This document shows, piece by piece, positions 1-8,642 of a DNA stretch of 64,000 nucleotides; positions within the stretch are counted from its first letter, which is position 1, and each line of letters opens with the position of its first letter. Made by a program: the position numbers and the translations under genes. This stretch comes from Burkholderia sp. H160 (lineage in GTDB: Bacteria > Pseudomonadota > Gammaproteobacteria > Burkholderiales > Burkholderiaceae). The stretch is taken from positions 1-64,000 of the forward strand of contig ABYL01000009.1 of the NCBI GenBank assembly GCA_000173575.1, given 5' to 3'. The notes beneath the pieces are model-generated. The model did not search any database. It was given only the letters and a program-made list of their open reading frames with translations, and was not told the DNA's origin.

Positions 1-506
1 CGGTGATTCTCGCGCTGCCACCCGACGCCGCGGCGGCGCTCGTGCCGGGTCTGCGCGCGCCGACGCGCTTCGCGGCCGCGCTCAACGTGCATTTCGCGGT
101 CGAGCCGCCGTTCGGCTTGCCGCAGGTCACCGCGCTGCTGAACGGAACGGCCGAATGGCTGTTTGCGTTCGACGACCGCCTGTCGGTGACGCTCAACGGC
201 GCCGAGCGACTGCTCGACACGCCGCATGACGCGCTGGTGGCGACCGTCTGGGCGGAGGTCGCGCGAGCGGTGAATCTGCCCCTCGCGCCGTTGCCGCGCT
301 GGCAGGTGGTGGTGGAACCGCGCGCGACGTTTGCCGCGCTGCCCGCGCAGGAGACAATGCGGGCGGGCACGCGTACTCGCTGGAACAATTTGCTGCTCGC
401 GGGAGACTGGACGGCCACTGGCCTGCCCGCGATGCTCGAAGGCGCGATCCGTTCCGGCCAGAAGGCCGCGGATACGCTGTTGAATCAACCGATGGAACGC
501 CGATGA
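1..506 (+). CDS. hpnE: HpnE, hydroxysqualene/squalene FAD-dependent oxidoreductase (C-terminal part)
   Basis: This is the last 168 codons of a gene that begins before the window. HpnE reduces hydroxysqualene to squalene in the bacterial HpnCDE route. The visible tail has the amine-oxidase C-terminal FAD-binding signature, with AGDWTATGLPAMLEGAIRSG close to the end. Its stop overlaps the start of shc as ATGA (503-506), so the two are translationally coupled in one hopanoid operon. The N-terminal Rossmann GxGxxG motif lies outside the window. The assignment rests on this tail and on the shc neighbour. Confidence 0.88.
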   Translation, partial: VILALPPDAAAALVPGLRAPTRFAAALNVHFAVEPPFGLPQVTALLNGTAEWLFAFDDRLSVTLNGAERLLDTPHDALVATVWAEVARAVNLPLAPLPRWQVVVEPRATFAALPAQETMRAGTRTRWNNLLLAGDWTATGLPAMLEGAIRSGQKAADTLLNQPMERR

Positions 507-2548
507 ACGACTTGTCTCAAACCCAGCCGCTCGCCGCGGTGCTGCCCGAAGCCGCCGACGCGCCCGCCGTGGCGGACGCATCAGCAACCGCTGCGCCGGA
601 GCCCGTGCAAGCCGCGTCCCCGAGCGCGCTCGACGCGTCGATCACGCGCGCGACCGACACGATCCTCGCCGCGCAGAAGCCGGACGGCCATTGGGTCTAC
701 GAACTGGAAGCCGACGCGACGATTCCGGCCGAATACGTGCTGCTGGTTCACTACCTCGGCGAAACGCCGAACCTCGAACTCGAACAGAAGATCGCGCGTT
801 ATCTGCGCCGCATCCAGTTGCCAAATGGCGGCTGGCCGCTCTTCACCGATGGCGCGCTCGACATCAGCGCGAGCGTGAAGGCGTACTTCGCGCTGAAGAT
901 GATCGGCGACCCGGTCGACGCCGAGCACATGGTGCGTGCGCGCGACGCGATCCTCGCGCATGGCGGCGCGGAACGCGCGAACGTGTTCACGCGAATCCTG
1001 CTCGCGCTGTTCGGCGTGGTGTCGTGGCGCGCGGTGCCGATGATGCCGGTCGAGATCATGCTGCTGCCGGTGTGGTTCCCGTTCCATCTGTCGAAGGTGT
1101 CGTACTGGGCGCGTACGGTGATCGTGCCGCTGCTCGTGCTCAACGCGAAGCGGCCGCTCGCGCGCAACCCGCGCAAGGTGCGCATCGACGAGCTGTTCCG
1201 CGCCGCGCCGGTGAACACCGGCATGAACGAGCGCGCACCGCATCAGCATGCGGGCTGGTTCGGCTTTTTCCGTTGTGTCGATACGGTGCTGCGCGCGGTC
1301 GATGGCCTGTTGCCGAAGGCGACGCGCGAACGCGCGATCCGCGCGGCGGTCGCGTTCGTCGACGAACGGCTGAACGGCGAGGACGGCCTCGGCGCGATTT
1401 TCCCGGCGATGGCCAACTCGGTGATGATGTACGACGTGCTCGGCTATCCGGCCGATCATCCGCATCGCGCGATCGCGCGCAAGTCGCTCGACAAGCTGCT
1501 CGTCATCAAGGACGACGAAGCATATTGCCAGCCGTGTCTGTCGCCGGTGTGGGATACCTCGCTCGCTGCGCACGCTTTGCTCGAAACCGGCGAGGCACGT
1601 GCCGAACAGGCGGCCGAACGCGGGCTTGCGTGGCTGCGTCCGCTGCAGATTCTCGACGTGCGCGGTGACTGGATTTCGCGCCGTCCGAACGTGCGGCCGG
1701 GTGGCTGGGCGTTCCAGTACAACAACGCGCATTACCCGGACGTCGACGATACCGCGGTGGTCGCGATGGCGATGCATCGCTCGGCGGCGCTTACGCAATC
1801 CGATGTGGATCGTGAAGCGATTGCCCGCGCGCGCGAATGGGTGGTCGGCATGCAGAGCAGCGACGGCGGTTGGGGCGCGTTCGAGCCGGAAAACACGCAG
1901 TACTACCTGAACAACATTCCGTTCTCCGATCACGGCGCGCTGCTCGATCCGCCGACCGCGGATGTCTCGGGCCGCTGTCTGTCGATGTTCGCGCAGATCG
2001 GCGAGCTGCCGCAAAGCAGCGAGCCGGCGCGGCGGGCGTTCGATTACATGCTGCAGGAGCAGGAGCCGGACGGCAGCTGGTACGGCCGCTGGGGCCTGAA
2101 CTACATCTACGGCACGTGGACCGCGCTGTCCTCGCTGAACGCCGCCGGCATGCCGCACGACGACCCGCGCATGCGACGCGCGGCGCAATGGCTCGTGTCG
2201 ATCCAGAACGAGGACGGCGGTTGGGGCGAGGGCGGCGAAAGCTACAAGCTCGACTATCACGGCTACGAGCGCGCGCCGAGCACCGCGTCGCAGACCGCGT
2301 GGGCGCTGCTCGGGCTGATGGCGGCTGGCGAGGTCAATCACGAGGCGGTGGCACGCGGTATCGACTATCTGCAGCGTGAGCAGCGCGAGCATGGGCTGTG
2401 GGACGAAACGCGCTTTAGCGCGACGGGCTTTCCGCGTGTGTTTTATCTGCGCTACCACGGCTATCGCAAGTTCTTCCCGCTGTGGGCGCTCGCACGCTTC
2501 CGTCATCTGAAGCGCCATGGGCTCACGCGCGTCACGGTCGGGATGTAA
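503..2548 (+). CDS. shc: Squalene-hopene cyclase
   Basis: Cyclises squalene to hopene/hopanol, the committed step of hopanoid synthesis, as a monotopic inner-membrane enzyme. The product is 681 residues, usual for the family. The catalytic DXDD motif is present as DVDD at about residues 413-416. Several QW repeats are visible (QSSDGGWGAF, QEPDGSWYGRW, QNEDGGWGEG). The first 45 residues are Ala/Pro-rich and not conserved in general. The ATG overlaps the hpnE stop by 4 bases, and hpnG follows after 3 bases. Long open frames on the opposite strand here are codon-bias shadows. Confidence 0.97.
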   Translation: MNDLSQTQPLAAVLPEAADAPAVADASATAAPEPVQAASPSALDASITRATDTILAAQKPDGHWVYELEADATIPAEYVLLVHYLGETPNLELEQKIARYLRRIQLPNGGWPLFTDGALDISASVKAYFALKMIGDPVDAEHMVRARDAILAHGGAERANVFTRILLALFGVVSWRAVPMMPVEIMLLPVWFPFHLSKVSYWARTVIVPLLVLNAKRPLARNPRKVRIDELFRAAPVNTGMNERAPHQHAGWFGFFRCVDTVLRAVDGLLPKATRERAIRAAVAFVDERLNGEDGLGAIFPAMANSVMMYDVLGYPADHPHRAIARKSLDKLLVIKDDEAYCQPCLSPVWDTSLAAHALLETGEARAEQAAERGLAWLRPLQILDVRGDWISRRPNVRPGGWAFQYNNAHYPDVDDTAVVAMAMHRSAALTQSDVDREAIARAREWVVGMQSSDGGWGAFEPENTQYYLNNIPFSDHGALLDPPTADVSGRCLSMFAQIGELPQSSEPARRAFDYMLQEQEPDGSWYGRWGLNYIYGTWTALSSLNAAGMPHDDPRMRRAAQWLVSIQNEDGGWGEGGESYKLDYHGYERAPSTASQTAWALLGLMAAGEVNHEAVARGIDYLQREQREHGLWDETRFSATGFPRVFYLRYHGYRKFFPLWALARFRHLKRHGLTRVTVGM

Positions 2549-2551
2549 CGG

Positions 2552-3331
2552 ATGTCTGTGTCGATGACGCCGTCCGTGGGGACGAGCGATAGCAGCTTTC
2601 CGGTGATCATCGTGACCGGCATGGCGTTCGAAGCGCGCATCGCGCGCGGCGACGGCAGCGAGCGCGTCGAGGTCGTGTACGCGGCGCGCGCCGATCTGCT
2701 CGAGCGCGCGCTGAACGCGGCGGTCGCTCGCGGCGCGGCGGGGATCGTCAGTTTCGGGACGGCGGGTGGGCTCGCGCCGGACCTGGAGCCGGGGGCGTTG
2801 ATCGTCGCGGATGCGGTGCATGGGCCGTTCGGACGCATCGACACGGATCGGCAATGGGCGAAGCAGATTGCCGCCGCCGTGACTGCCGCCGGCACGGCTG
2901 AAGGGCTCGCGGCGCGTCTGCGTCGCGGCGCGATAGCGGCGGTCGCCGCGCCGCTGATCACCGCCGAAGACAAGCGCGCGCTGCATCAGTCGACCGGCGC
3001 GCTTGCGGTGGATATGGAATCGCACATCGCCGGCGCGACCGCTGCCGCTCACGGTCTGCCGTTCGCCGTGTGTCGCGCGGTGGTCGATCCGGCCTGGCGC
3101 ACGCTGCCGCCGGCCGCAACGGCGGGTTTGCGCGACGACGGCAGTACCGCGCTCGGGCCGATTCTGCGCGAATTGTTGCGGCAGCCGTCGCAGCTTGGCG
3201 CGTTGCTGCGCCTCGCCGCCGATGCGCGTGCCGCGCGGACGACGCTGGTCGAGGCGCGCGGGGCCTTGGGGAAGGGCGGCGCGCTGCGGATTGCGGGCGT
3301 CAACAGTTGCAGGACGGGTGATGGCGGTTAG
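2552..3331 (+). CDS. hpnG: HpnG, hopanoid-associated nucleoside phosphorylase
   Basis: A 259-residue PNP/UDP-family protein. HpnG removes adenine from adenosylhopane, giving ribosylhopane on the way to bacteriohopanetetrol. A Gly-rich strand (IVSFGTAGGLAP) and the VDMES motif typical of MTAN/PNP enzymes are visible. It sits 3 bases after shc on the same strand, so it is co-transcribed. The usual next functional step (HpnH makes its substrate) is encoded 7 kb away at 9383-10537. The gene ends at the border of the foreign-looking islet. Confidence 0.92.
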   Translation: MSVSMTPSVGTSDSSFPVIIVTGMAFEARIARGDGSERVEVVYAARADLLERALNAAVARGAAGIVSFGTAGGLAPDLEPGALIVADAVHGPFGRIDTDRQWAKQIAAAVTAAGTAEGLAARLRRGAIAAVAAPLITAEDKRALHQSTGALAVDMESHIAGATAAAHGLPFAVCRAVVDPAWRTLPPAATAGLRDDGSTALGPILRELLRQPSQLGALLRLAADARAARTTLVEARGALGKGGALRIAGVNSCRTGDGG

Positions 3332-3382
3332 CCATTCCCGGCGCCGATATGGGCCGACGCGCGGCAACGCGTCAGCAAATCG

Positions 3383-3601
3383 CTAGCGTGTGTGTGACCC
3401 GCCGTTGGAACGGCGACTTGCGTCTTCACCTAAGTCCCTTAGGCGGTTGCGCAGCCGCTGGTTATCCGCGCAAAGCCCCGCAAATGCCAGTACGAGTAGC
3501 AGAAGCGGAAACCACTGGCCGCTGAAGTGAATCGGCGCCCATGCAACCGCCGCAAACGCATTAGCGGCGAGCAGAAGCGCCGCCTTATCGGTGTCAATCA
3601 C
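3383..3601 (-). CDS. Small two-helix membrane protein, unknown function
   Basis: Predicted 72-residue protein starting at a GTG that overlaps a TGA stop just upstream as GTGA (3598-3601). Two hydrophobic stretches (about residues 7-23 and 30-47) are followed by a charged Arg-rich tail, so it resembles a small hairpin membrane protein. I do not recognise a family. A holin-like or immunity-accessory role is possible because it borders a predicted peptidoglycan-amidase/immunity pair, but that is inference from position only. It is transcribed away from the amidase. Confidence 0.5.
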   Translation of the reverse strand: MIDTDKAALLLAANAFAAVAWAPIHFSGQWFPLLLLVLAFAGLCADNQRLRNRLRDLGEDASRRSNGGSHTR

Positions 3602-3698
3602 AGCAGCCTGTCCTTGGGCAGCACCAGACGGTTATAGGTCGTCACGGTGTGGCGCATAAATTCTTGTGTCTGTCGAATGAATACCAGTTATTGCTCAT
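3598..3698 (-). pseudogene. Short ORF with strong RBS, apparently frameshifted
   Basis: On the minus strand an ATG at 3698 follows a good ribosome site (AAGGGGAG, 6 bases upstream). The first frame gives only 18 residues (MSNNWYSFDRHKNLCATP) before a stop. A second frame over the same stretch reads on as RQTQEFMRHTVTTYNRLVLP and ends KDRLL at a TGA that overlaps the GTG of the next gene. A single frame change would therefore make one small coupled gene of about 33 residues. Decay, a sequencing error or programmed frameshifting are all possible. Confidence 0.4.
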
Positions 3699-3856
3699 GG
3701 TGTTCTCCCCTTAAAAAACGAGAAGATTCTAGCCGATGAGTGCAGGTTTTATTTTGGGATGGCATCTGCCGTAGTAGAAATGGCGGGTCTAATTGTAAAT
3801 TCTGGTCAAGTTACGTATTAATAATCGACTTTCCTATCGCGCGGCGGTAAATATTA

Positions 3857-3877
3857 GGCTCCTCAATTTAAGGAGTC
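3857..3877 (+). promoter_or_regulatory. Stem-loop that covers the ribosome site of the amidase gene
   Basis: GGCTCCT and AGGAGTC can pair (7 bp with one G-U) around a 7-base AT loop. The right arm is the AGGAG Shine-Dalgarno of the gene starting at 3886. The fold would hide the ribosome site. Pairing is seen in the sequence; regulation is inference. Confidence 0.35.
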
Positions 3878-3885
3878 TGATAAAA

Positions 3886-4248
3886 ATGACTTGGGACAAA
3901 GCCGGCGCGGTACGATACCTGCAAGCTAACGCCGCGCTATCAAGCCAGAGCCGATGCGCGGAGTACACTAGGCGGGCGATTGAAGCGGGTGGACTGCGGC
4001 TTGTGCGTACGGACTCCGCGAAAGATTACGGTTCGTCGCTCGTTGGCGCGGGGTTTCGCGAGGTGCACGGCACTCCGCAGCGCGGCGACGTGGTGGTTAT
4101 TCAGGCCATTAAAGGTCATCCATACGGACACATGGCGATGTTCGACGGCCACATATGGATATCGGACTTTCGACAAATGAACGGCTTTTATCCGGGGCAG
4201 GCCTATCGAACCATCAAGCCTGCATACAAAATATACCGTCACGACTGA
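3886..4248 (+). CDS. Predicted peptidoglycan amidase effector, CHAP/NlpC-P60-like
   Basis: A 120-residue protein without a signal peptide. Cys24 in SRCAEYTRRAIEAGG, His82 in HPYGHMAMF and Asp94 in WISDF match the order and spacing of a papain-like Cys-His-Asp triad in CHAP/NlpC-P60 cysteine peptidases that cleave peptidoglycan peptides. The small size and lack of export signal fit type VI secretion amidase effectors (Tae class). The next gene, 2 bases downstream, encodes an exported DUF3828-type protein, as expected for an immunity partner. Ribosome site AAGGAG 8-10 bases upstream. The stretch is visibly less G+C-rich than the hopanoid genes on both sides, which suggests horizontal gain. No secretion genes are in the window. 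Confidence 0.7.
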   Translation: MTWDKAGAVRYLQANAALSSQSRCAEYTRRAIEAGGLRLVRTDSAKDYGSSLVGAGFREVHGTPQRGDVVVIQAIKGHPYGHMAMFDGHIWISDFRQMNGFYPGQAYRTIKPAYKIYRHD

Positions 4249-4250
4249 CA

Positions 4251-4727
4251 ATGAGTAAATTTCTTTTACGCGTTTTTGCGTCACTTGCTCTTGCGTTGGC
4301 ACTCGGGCCGGGTATAACCACCGCAGCGACTCCGAATACGCCAGAAACCACTGTGAAGGCTTTTTACACGTGGTATTTACAGCGGGAGGGCAGCGTTTAT
4401 CAACTGACCGATAGCCACATATACGATTATGTGGCAAAACCGACTGTCGATAATCTGCGGGACGACTATCACCACAAACGCCTGCCGGGCGGTGCGGACT
4501 ACTTCACGCGGGTGCAAGACCTCGATCCGCAAATATGGCTCAAAACGATGACTTTGCGTCCGGCGATCGCGCTTGGCGGGACGGTGGTAATTCCAGTGAC
4601 GTTCGGGTCAACGGCAAAACAGAATCTGGTCGTGTTCGTCGCAAAGGAAAACGGACACTGGCGGATAACCAAGGTAGAGGACACAACCGGCTATCAAGGA
4701 TTCCACCAGTATGACCCGATGGATTAG
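4251..4727 (+). CDS. Exported DUF3828-like protein, probable immunity to the upstream amidase
   Basis: Translation most likely starts at 4251, two bases after the amidase stop; a longer in-frame reading would overlap the amidase and lack a signal peptide. The 158-residue product begins with a clear Sec signal (MSKFLLRVFASLALALA then an AAT region), placing it in the periplasm, where the amidase would act. The mature part has the features of DUF3828 (ETTVKAFYTWYLQ near the start, HWRITKVEDTTG near the end), a fold seen in immunity and lysozyme-inhibitor-like proteins. The partnership is inferred from tight coupling and location. Confidence 0.65.
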   Translation: MSKFLLRVFASLALALALGPGITTAATPNTPETTVKAFYTWYLQREGSVYQLTDSHIYDYVAKPTVDNLRDDYHHKRLPGGADYFTRVQDLDPQIWLKTMTLRPAIALGGTVVIPVTFGSTAKQNLVVFVAKENGHWRITKVEDTTGYQGFHQYDPMD

Positions 4728-4750
4728 GGAATACGTTCCGGCCTACCTGC

Positions 4751-4772
4751 CCGCCCGCTGTCGAGCGGGCGG
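4751..4772. terminator. GC-rich hairpin between the islet and mlaA
   Basis: CCGCCCGCT and AGCGGGCGG form a perfect 9-bp stem with a GTCG loop between two convergent genes. There is no T-tract, so it is only a candidate transcription stop. Confidence 0.35.
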
Positions 4773-4859
4773 CTGCGCGGTCCGCCGCGCTTTGGGTGGC
4801 TTGATTGAAGCGCTATGGCGCGGCCGGCGCAGCGGCCAGTTGCGCGGCAACCGCTGGCG

Positions 4860-5810
4860 CTATTGCGGAGCCGAGGCTGGCGCAGCAGGCACGGCTGGCG
4901 TTGCGCCCGCACCGGTATCGCCCGGATCGGTGTAGTTCGGCAGGTCCCCGCTGGGCGCGTTTGTCGCGCCGCCGGAAGCCCCGGTGGGCGCCGGCGCGGA
5001 CTCACCCGGATCCGTGTAATTCGGCAACGCACCACCCGGCGCGCCCTTGGTCGCGCCGCCCGCACCCGAAGCCCCATTCGGCGCTTCGCCCGTGTCGCCG
5101 TGATCGTCATATTCCGGCAGCGGCGGAGGGGCAGTGCTCGTGCCGCGCAGACGCGCCTGGCGTTGCTGCAAATAGGCATCGCGCACGAACGAGTATTTGT
5201 CGAGCGCGGCCTGTTCCAGAAGAGTGGTCGCGCCGAGCAGATCCGAACGCGTGCTCACGAACTGCAGCACGTACAGCGGATTGCGCGTCGCGGGTTCGAT
5301 ATAGTTGAGCGGATTGAACTTCACGTCGACGACGCGCCCCAAGCCGTCGCGCACGGTGCTCGGCCCGAACAGCGGCAGCACCAGATACGGACCCGACGGA
5401 ATGCCCCAATGTCCGAGCGTCAGACCGAAGTCCTGATTATGCTTGGGCAGCCCGGCCGGCGTGGCCCAGTCGAGCAGGCCACCGATACCAAACACCGAGT
5501 TGAATGCGAAGCGCATGATGTCTTCGGTCGCATCGGTGACCTTCAGCTGCAGCAGAGCGTTCGCGGCGTTGGTGAGGTCGCCGAGATTCGAGAAGAAATT
5601 GCTCACAGCCGTGCGCAGCGGCTGCGGCGTTACTTTCTGGTAGCCCTTCGCGACCGGCGTGGCGATATAGCGGTCGACTCCGTCGTTGAAATTGAAGATC
5701 ACCCGGTTCACCGGCTCGAACGGATCGCCCGGCTTGCGGTCGGGAGCGGTCGCGCAACCGGAAATAAGACTCGCGGCAGTGAGCGCCAGCGCGGCGTTAC
5801 GCAGCTTCAT
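4860..5810 (-). CDS. mlaA: MlaA/VacJ family outer-membrane lipoprotein
   Basis: A 316-residue lipoprotein with lipobox LISGC at residues 15-19. The VacJ/MlaA domain spans about residues 28-225 (DPFEPVNRVIFNFND, then LPLFGPSTVRDGLGRVVD). In the Mla pathway MlaA removes mislocalised phospholipid from the outer leaflet. Here it lies 2 bases downstream of the hopanoid transporter hpnN and near the MlaC-like hpnM, so a role in hopanoid or lipid traffic is likely. The last 75 residues are a low-complexity Gly/Ala/Pro tail with two copies of a repeat containing PNYTDPG, not part of the usual MlaA core. Confidence 0.9.
   Translation of the reverse strand: MKLRNAALALTAASLISGCATAPDRKPGDPFEPVNRVIFNFNDGVDRYIATPVAKGYQKVTPQPLRTAVSNFFSNLGDLTNAANALLQLKVTDATEDIMRFAFNSVFGIGGLLDWATPAGLPKHNQDFGLTLGHWGIPSGPYLVLPLFGPSTVRDGLGRVVDVKFNPLNYIEPATRNPLYVLQFVSTRSDLLGATTLLEQAALDKYSFVRDAYLQQRQARLRGTSTAPPPLPEYDDHGDTGEAPNGASGAGGATKGAPGGALPNYTDPGESAPAPTGASGGATNAPSGDLPNYTDPGDTGAGATPAVPAAPASAPQ
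4899..5072 (-). repeat. Two tandem imperfect repeats of about 29 codons in mlaA
   Basis: Residues about 247-276 and 277-304 of the MlaA-like protein repeat the pattern GASG..GGAT..AP.G.LPNYTDPG. The copies differ slightly, so this is an older duplication in a disordered tail. Confidence 0.7.
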
Positions 5811-5812
5811 GC

Positions 5813-8428
5813 TTAAATTCCTTTTTGCTTCCCGTGACGTTGACGCGGCTTGCCCATTAGCACCGGCTGGAAAACCACCGCGCCGATCAGCGTGCAGAAC
5901 AGCGAAAGCGCGAGCAGCTTACCCATGCTGGACGTGCCCGGATGGTGCGACAGCCACAGGCTACCAAACGCGGTGGCCGTTGTCGCAGCGCTGAACAGTA
6001 CCGCGTGTGTGAGGCTCGACTGCAACAGGCCGGTCTGGCCGTGCCGCCACGCCATCACGAAGTAGATCTTGAACGCGACGCCGACGCCAAGCATCAGCGG
6101 CAGCGCGATGATGTTCGCGAAGTTCAGCGGCATGCCGAACACCACGCACAACTCGAGCGTGACGAGCGCCGAGACGAGCAGCGGCACCAGCGTGCGCAGC
6201 ACGTCGCTGAGGCGGCGCAGCGCGATCCACAGAAGCACCGCGATCGACAGCATCGCGTAGACGGCCGATTGCAGGAACGCCTTGATGATCGTGTCGGCCG
6301 AATGCAGGATCGAGATCGGTCCGCCGATCGCGCCGGGCTCGGCCGCCTTCACCGCGTGTGCGAAGCGGGCGAGCATCTGGTCGTCGTTCGGATCGATGCC
6401 GGGCGGCACCTTCGGCGCGATATCGACGAGCGCGTGGCCGCCCTTGCCGATCCACATCGCGATGATGCCCGGGGGCAGGTTCTCCTGGGTGATTTCGGTC
6501 GGCTGCAGCAGGTTCTCCAGTTGCTTCAACGCGATGCGCAGCGTGTCGGACATCGCGACTTCGGCGCGGTCGCGCGTGGCGGCATCGGCGGCGGCGAGCT
6601 TTTGCAAGGTCGCCGACAGGTGCTGCGCATCCGCCGCACCCGGTCCGGGATGGTCTTCGGCGGCGAGCGACAACTGATTCGCCGCGCGCTTCAATGCGGC
6701 GACGCGCACGTCGTCGGTGGCCTGCGGCGCTGGCTGCTGTTGCAGAGCGGGCAGAAGCTGCTGCGCGGCGCTCGCGATCAGCATCATCTTTTGCTGCTGG
6801 TCGGCCGGAATGAAGGTGCTCAGCGTGTTGACGCTGCCCACTTCGGGCAGCTTGCGCAGACGCTCGGCGATCGCGTCGGCGTCGGCGAGCGACGGCGCCA
6901 GCGCCTGCACGTTGTTGACCGCGGCCTCAGGCGAATCCTTCAACGACAACAACGTCGACAACGATTCCGTATGCGGATCTTTCAGATGCAGCGGATTGAA
7001 GTCGAAACGCAGGTGCGCGAGTAGCGGCGTTGCACCGAGCACGACGATCAGCGTGCCGATCAGTACTGGATTGCGATGGCGATCGAGGAAGTCGTCGACG
7101 GGCGCGAGTTGCTTGAAACCCGGCGAGGCGGCTTCGCCCGGCGGATTGAAGACCTTCAACAGCGCCGGCAGCAGCGTCATGTTCGTGAAGTAAGCGACGA
7201 ACATGCCGACGCCTGCGATCTGGCCAAGCTCCGACACGCCGCGATACGCGGTCGGCAGGAACGAGAAGAAGCTCAGCGCGACGGCGACGGCCGCGAGCGT
7301 GAGCGGCACGCCGATGCTGTGCGCGGTGTGCATCAGCGCGGCCGATAGCCGGTTGTCGCGGTTGCGCTCCTCGCGATACTTGACGCCGAACTGCACGCCG
7401 AAGTCGACACCGAGCCCGACGAACAGCACCATGAACGCAACCGAAATCATGTTGAGCGCGCCGACCATCATCAGGCCGAGCGCGGCCGTGATCGCGAGAC
7501 CGACGAACAGCGTGATGAACACGGCCGCGATCATGCGGCCCGAGCGCAGCGCGAGCCACAGGATGAACAGCACGACGATGAAGGTGCCGATGCTGTTGAG
7601 TACCGCGCCGTCCTGCACCGACGCGAACTCTTCATCCGCGAGCGGCTGTTCGCCGGTCAGGCGGATCGTCGCGCCGTAGCGCGATTCGAGATGCAGCGAG
7701 ACCGCAGTCGCGCGAATCGCCGTCGATGCGGCCGCGCCCGGCTCCAGCGCGTCGTAGTTGACGACCGGCTGCACGACGATGAACGAGCGCGCCGGATCGG
7801 TGGCGGCGCCCTTATCGACCAGCGCGCGCCACGAGAACGACGCATGCTGGCCGGCCAGCACGCGATCGAGCGTGTTCGCGCTTTGCGCAAGCAGCCGGCT
7901 CATGTCGGCGAGTTTGACCTGGCCGAGTTGCAGCGGCAGCAGCAGGGTCGTGGTCAGCGTGCCGGCGAGGCCGGTCAGGCTCGGATCATGCGCAAGCTGA
8001 TTGACGAGCGGGCGCGATTGCACGAGTTGGGACGTGGTGGACATCACCACGTCGGTGGACGGAAACAGCAGGCCGTTGTGTTCGAAGAACGGGCCGCCGG
8101 CGGGCTGCGAGACCGAGGTGAACTCCTTCGGATCGGCTTTCAGCGCGGAGGTTAGCGCGTTGGCGGCGGCGTCGGCGAATTCGGGCGCGCGCGCCTCGAC
8201 CACCACCAGTACAGAGCCGCCGCGTTCGGGGAAGGCGGCGTCGATTGCGTCCGAGAGTGCCGACCAGCGCTTGTCGGTCTCGATGAGACGGCTGATGTCC
8301 GTGTTGATCTTGAAGTTATGCGCGACGTATACACCGCTCAGAACAGCGAGCACGATCGACAGCGCGATGATCCTCAGCGGATGACGCACCGAGTACGCGA
8401 CGAGACGGACGATATATGGCTTCAGCAT
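5813..8428 (-). CDS. hpnN: HpnN, hopanoid RND/MMPL-family transporter
   Basis: An 871-residue inner-membrane RND-superfamily protein. One N-terminal membrane helix (about residues 13-35) is followed by a large periplasmic domain, a block of helices at about 270-430 containing [19 protein letters not shown], a second periplasmic domain and a final helix block at about 700-860. Family members (HpnN) move hopanoids from the inner to the outer membrane. It is co-directional with mlaA, whose start lies 2 bases downstream of this stop, and divergent from hpnM. Length and topology agree with full-length HpnN. Confidence 0.93.
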   Translation of the reverse strand: MLKPYIVRLVAYSVRHPLRIIALSIVLAVLSGVYVAHNFKINTDISRLIETDKRWSALSDAIDAAFPERGGSVLVVVEARAPEFADAAANALTSALKADPKEFTSVSQPAGGPFFEHNGLLFPSTDVVMSTTSQLVQSRPLVNQLAHDPSLTGLAGTLTTTLLLPLQLGQVKLADMSRLLAQSANTLDRVLAGQHASFSWRALVDKGAATDPARSFIVVQPVVNYDALEPGAAASTAIRATAVSLHLESRYGATIRLTGEQPLADEEFASVQDGAVLNSIGTFIVVLFILWLALRSGRMIAAVFITLFVGLAITAALGLMMVGALNMISVAFMVLFVGLGVDFGVQFGVKYREERNRDNRLSAALMHTAHSIGVPLTLAAVAVALSFFSFLPTAYRGVSELGQIAGVGMFVAYFTNMTLLPALLKVFNPPGEAASPGFKQLAPVDDFLDRHRNPVLIGTLIVVLGATPLLAHLRFDFNPLHLKDPHTESLSTLLSLKDSPEAAVNNVQALAPSLADADAIAERLRKLPEVGSVNTLSTFIPADQQQKMMLIASAAQQLLPALQQQPAPQATDDVRVAALKRAANQLSLAAEDHPGPGAADAQHLSATLQKLAAADAATRDRAEVAMSDTLRIALKQLENLLQPTEITQENLPPGIIAMWIGKGGHALVDIAPKVPPGIDPNDDQMLARFAHAVKAAEPGAIGGPISILHSADTIIKAFLQSAVYAMLSIAVLLWIALRRLSDVLRTLVPLLVSALVTLELCVVFGMPLNFANIIALPLMLGVGVAFKIYFVMAWRHGQTGLLQSSLTHAVLFSAATTATAFGSLWLSHHPGTSSMGKLLALSLFCTLIGAVVFQPVLMGKPRQRHGKQKGI

Positions 8429-8642
8429 GTAGGCGGACGTGGCCTTATGACGAGTGTTGTTTTTGACGAAGGTGCATAAGTATACAGAGGCCGGGCAAGC
8501 AAACCCGACTTCGATAGCAAGTACGGCTCCTGACCGTCCGTCCGGCCCGGATGGGAACGCAATCCCCGCTATACTGGTCTATTCCTCTGAGCCGTGGGGC
8601 TGCGGTCTGCCGGCGCTACTTCTTTCAGATCACGACAAGCGT

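Noticed and set aside
581-3367. A 928-codon open frame on the minus strand opposite shc and hpnG
   Set aside because: Composition is Arg/His/Ala-rich with no domain; it mirrors the codon bias of the real plus-strand genes.
5942-7024. Long plus-strand open frame opposite hpnN
   Set aside because: Arg/Gln-rich shadow sequence without motifs; hpnN on the other strand has clear family features.
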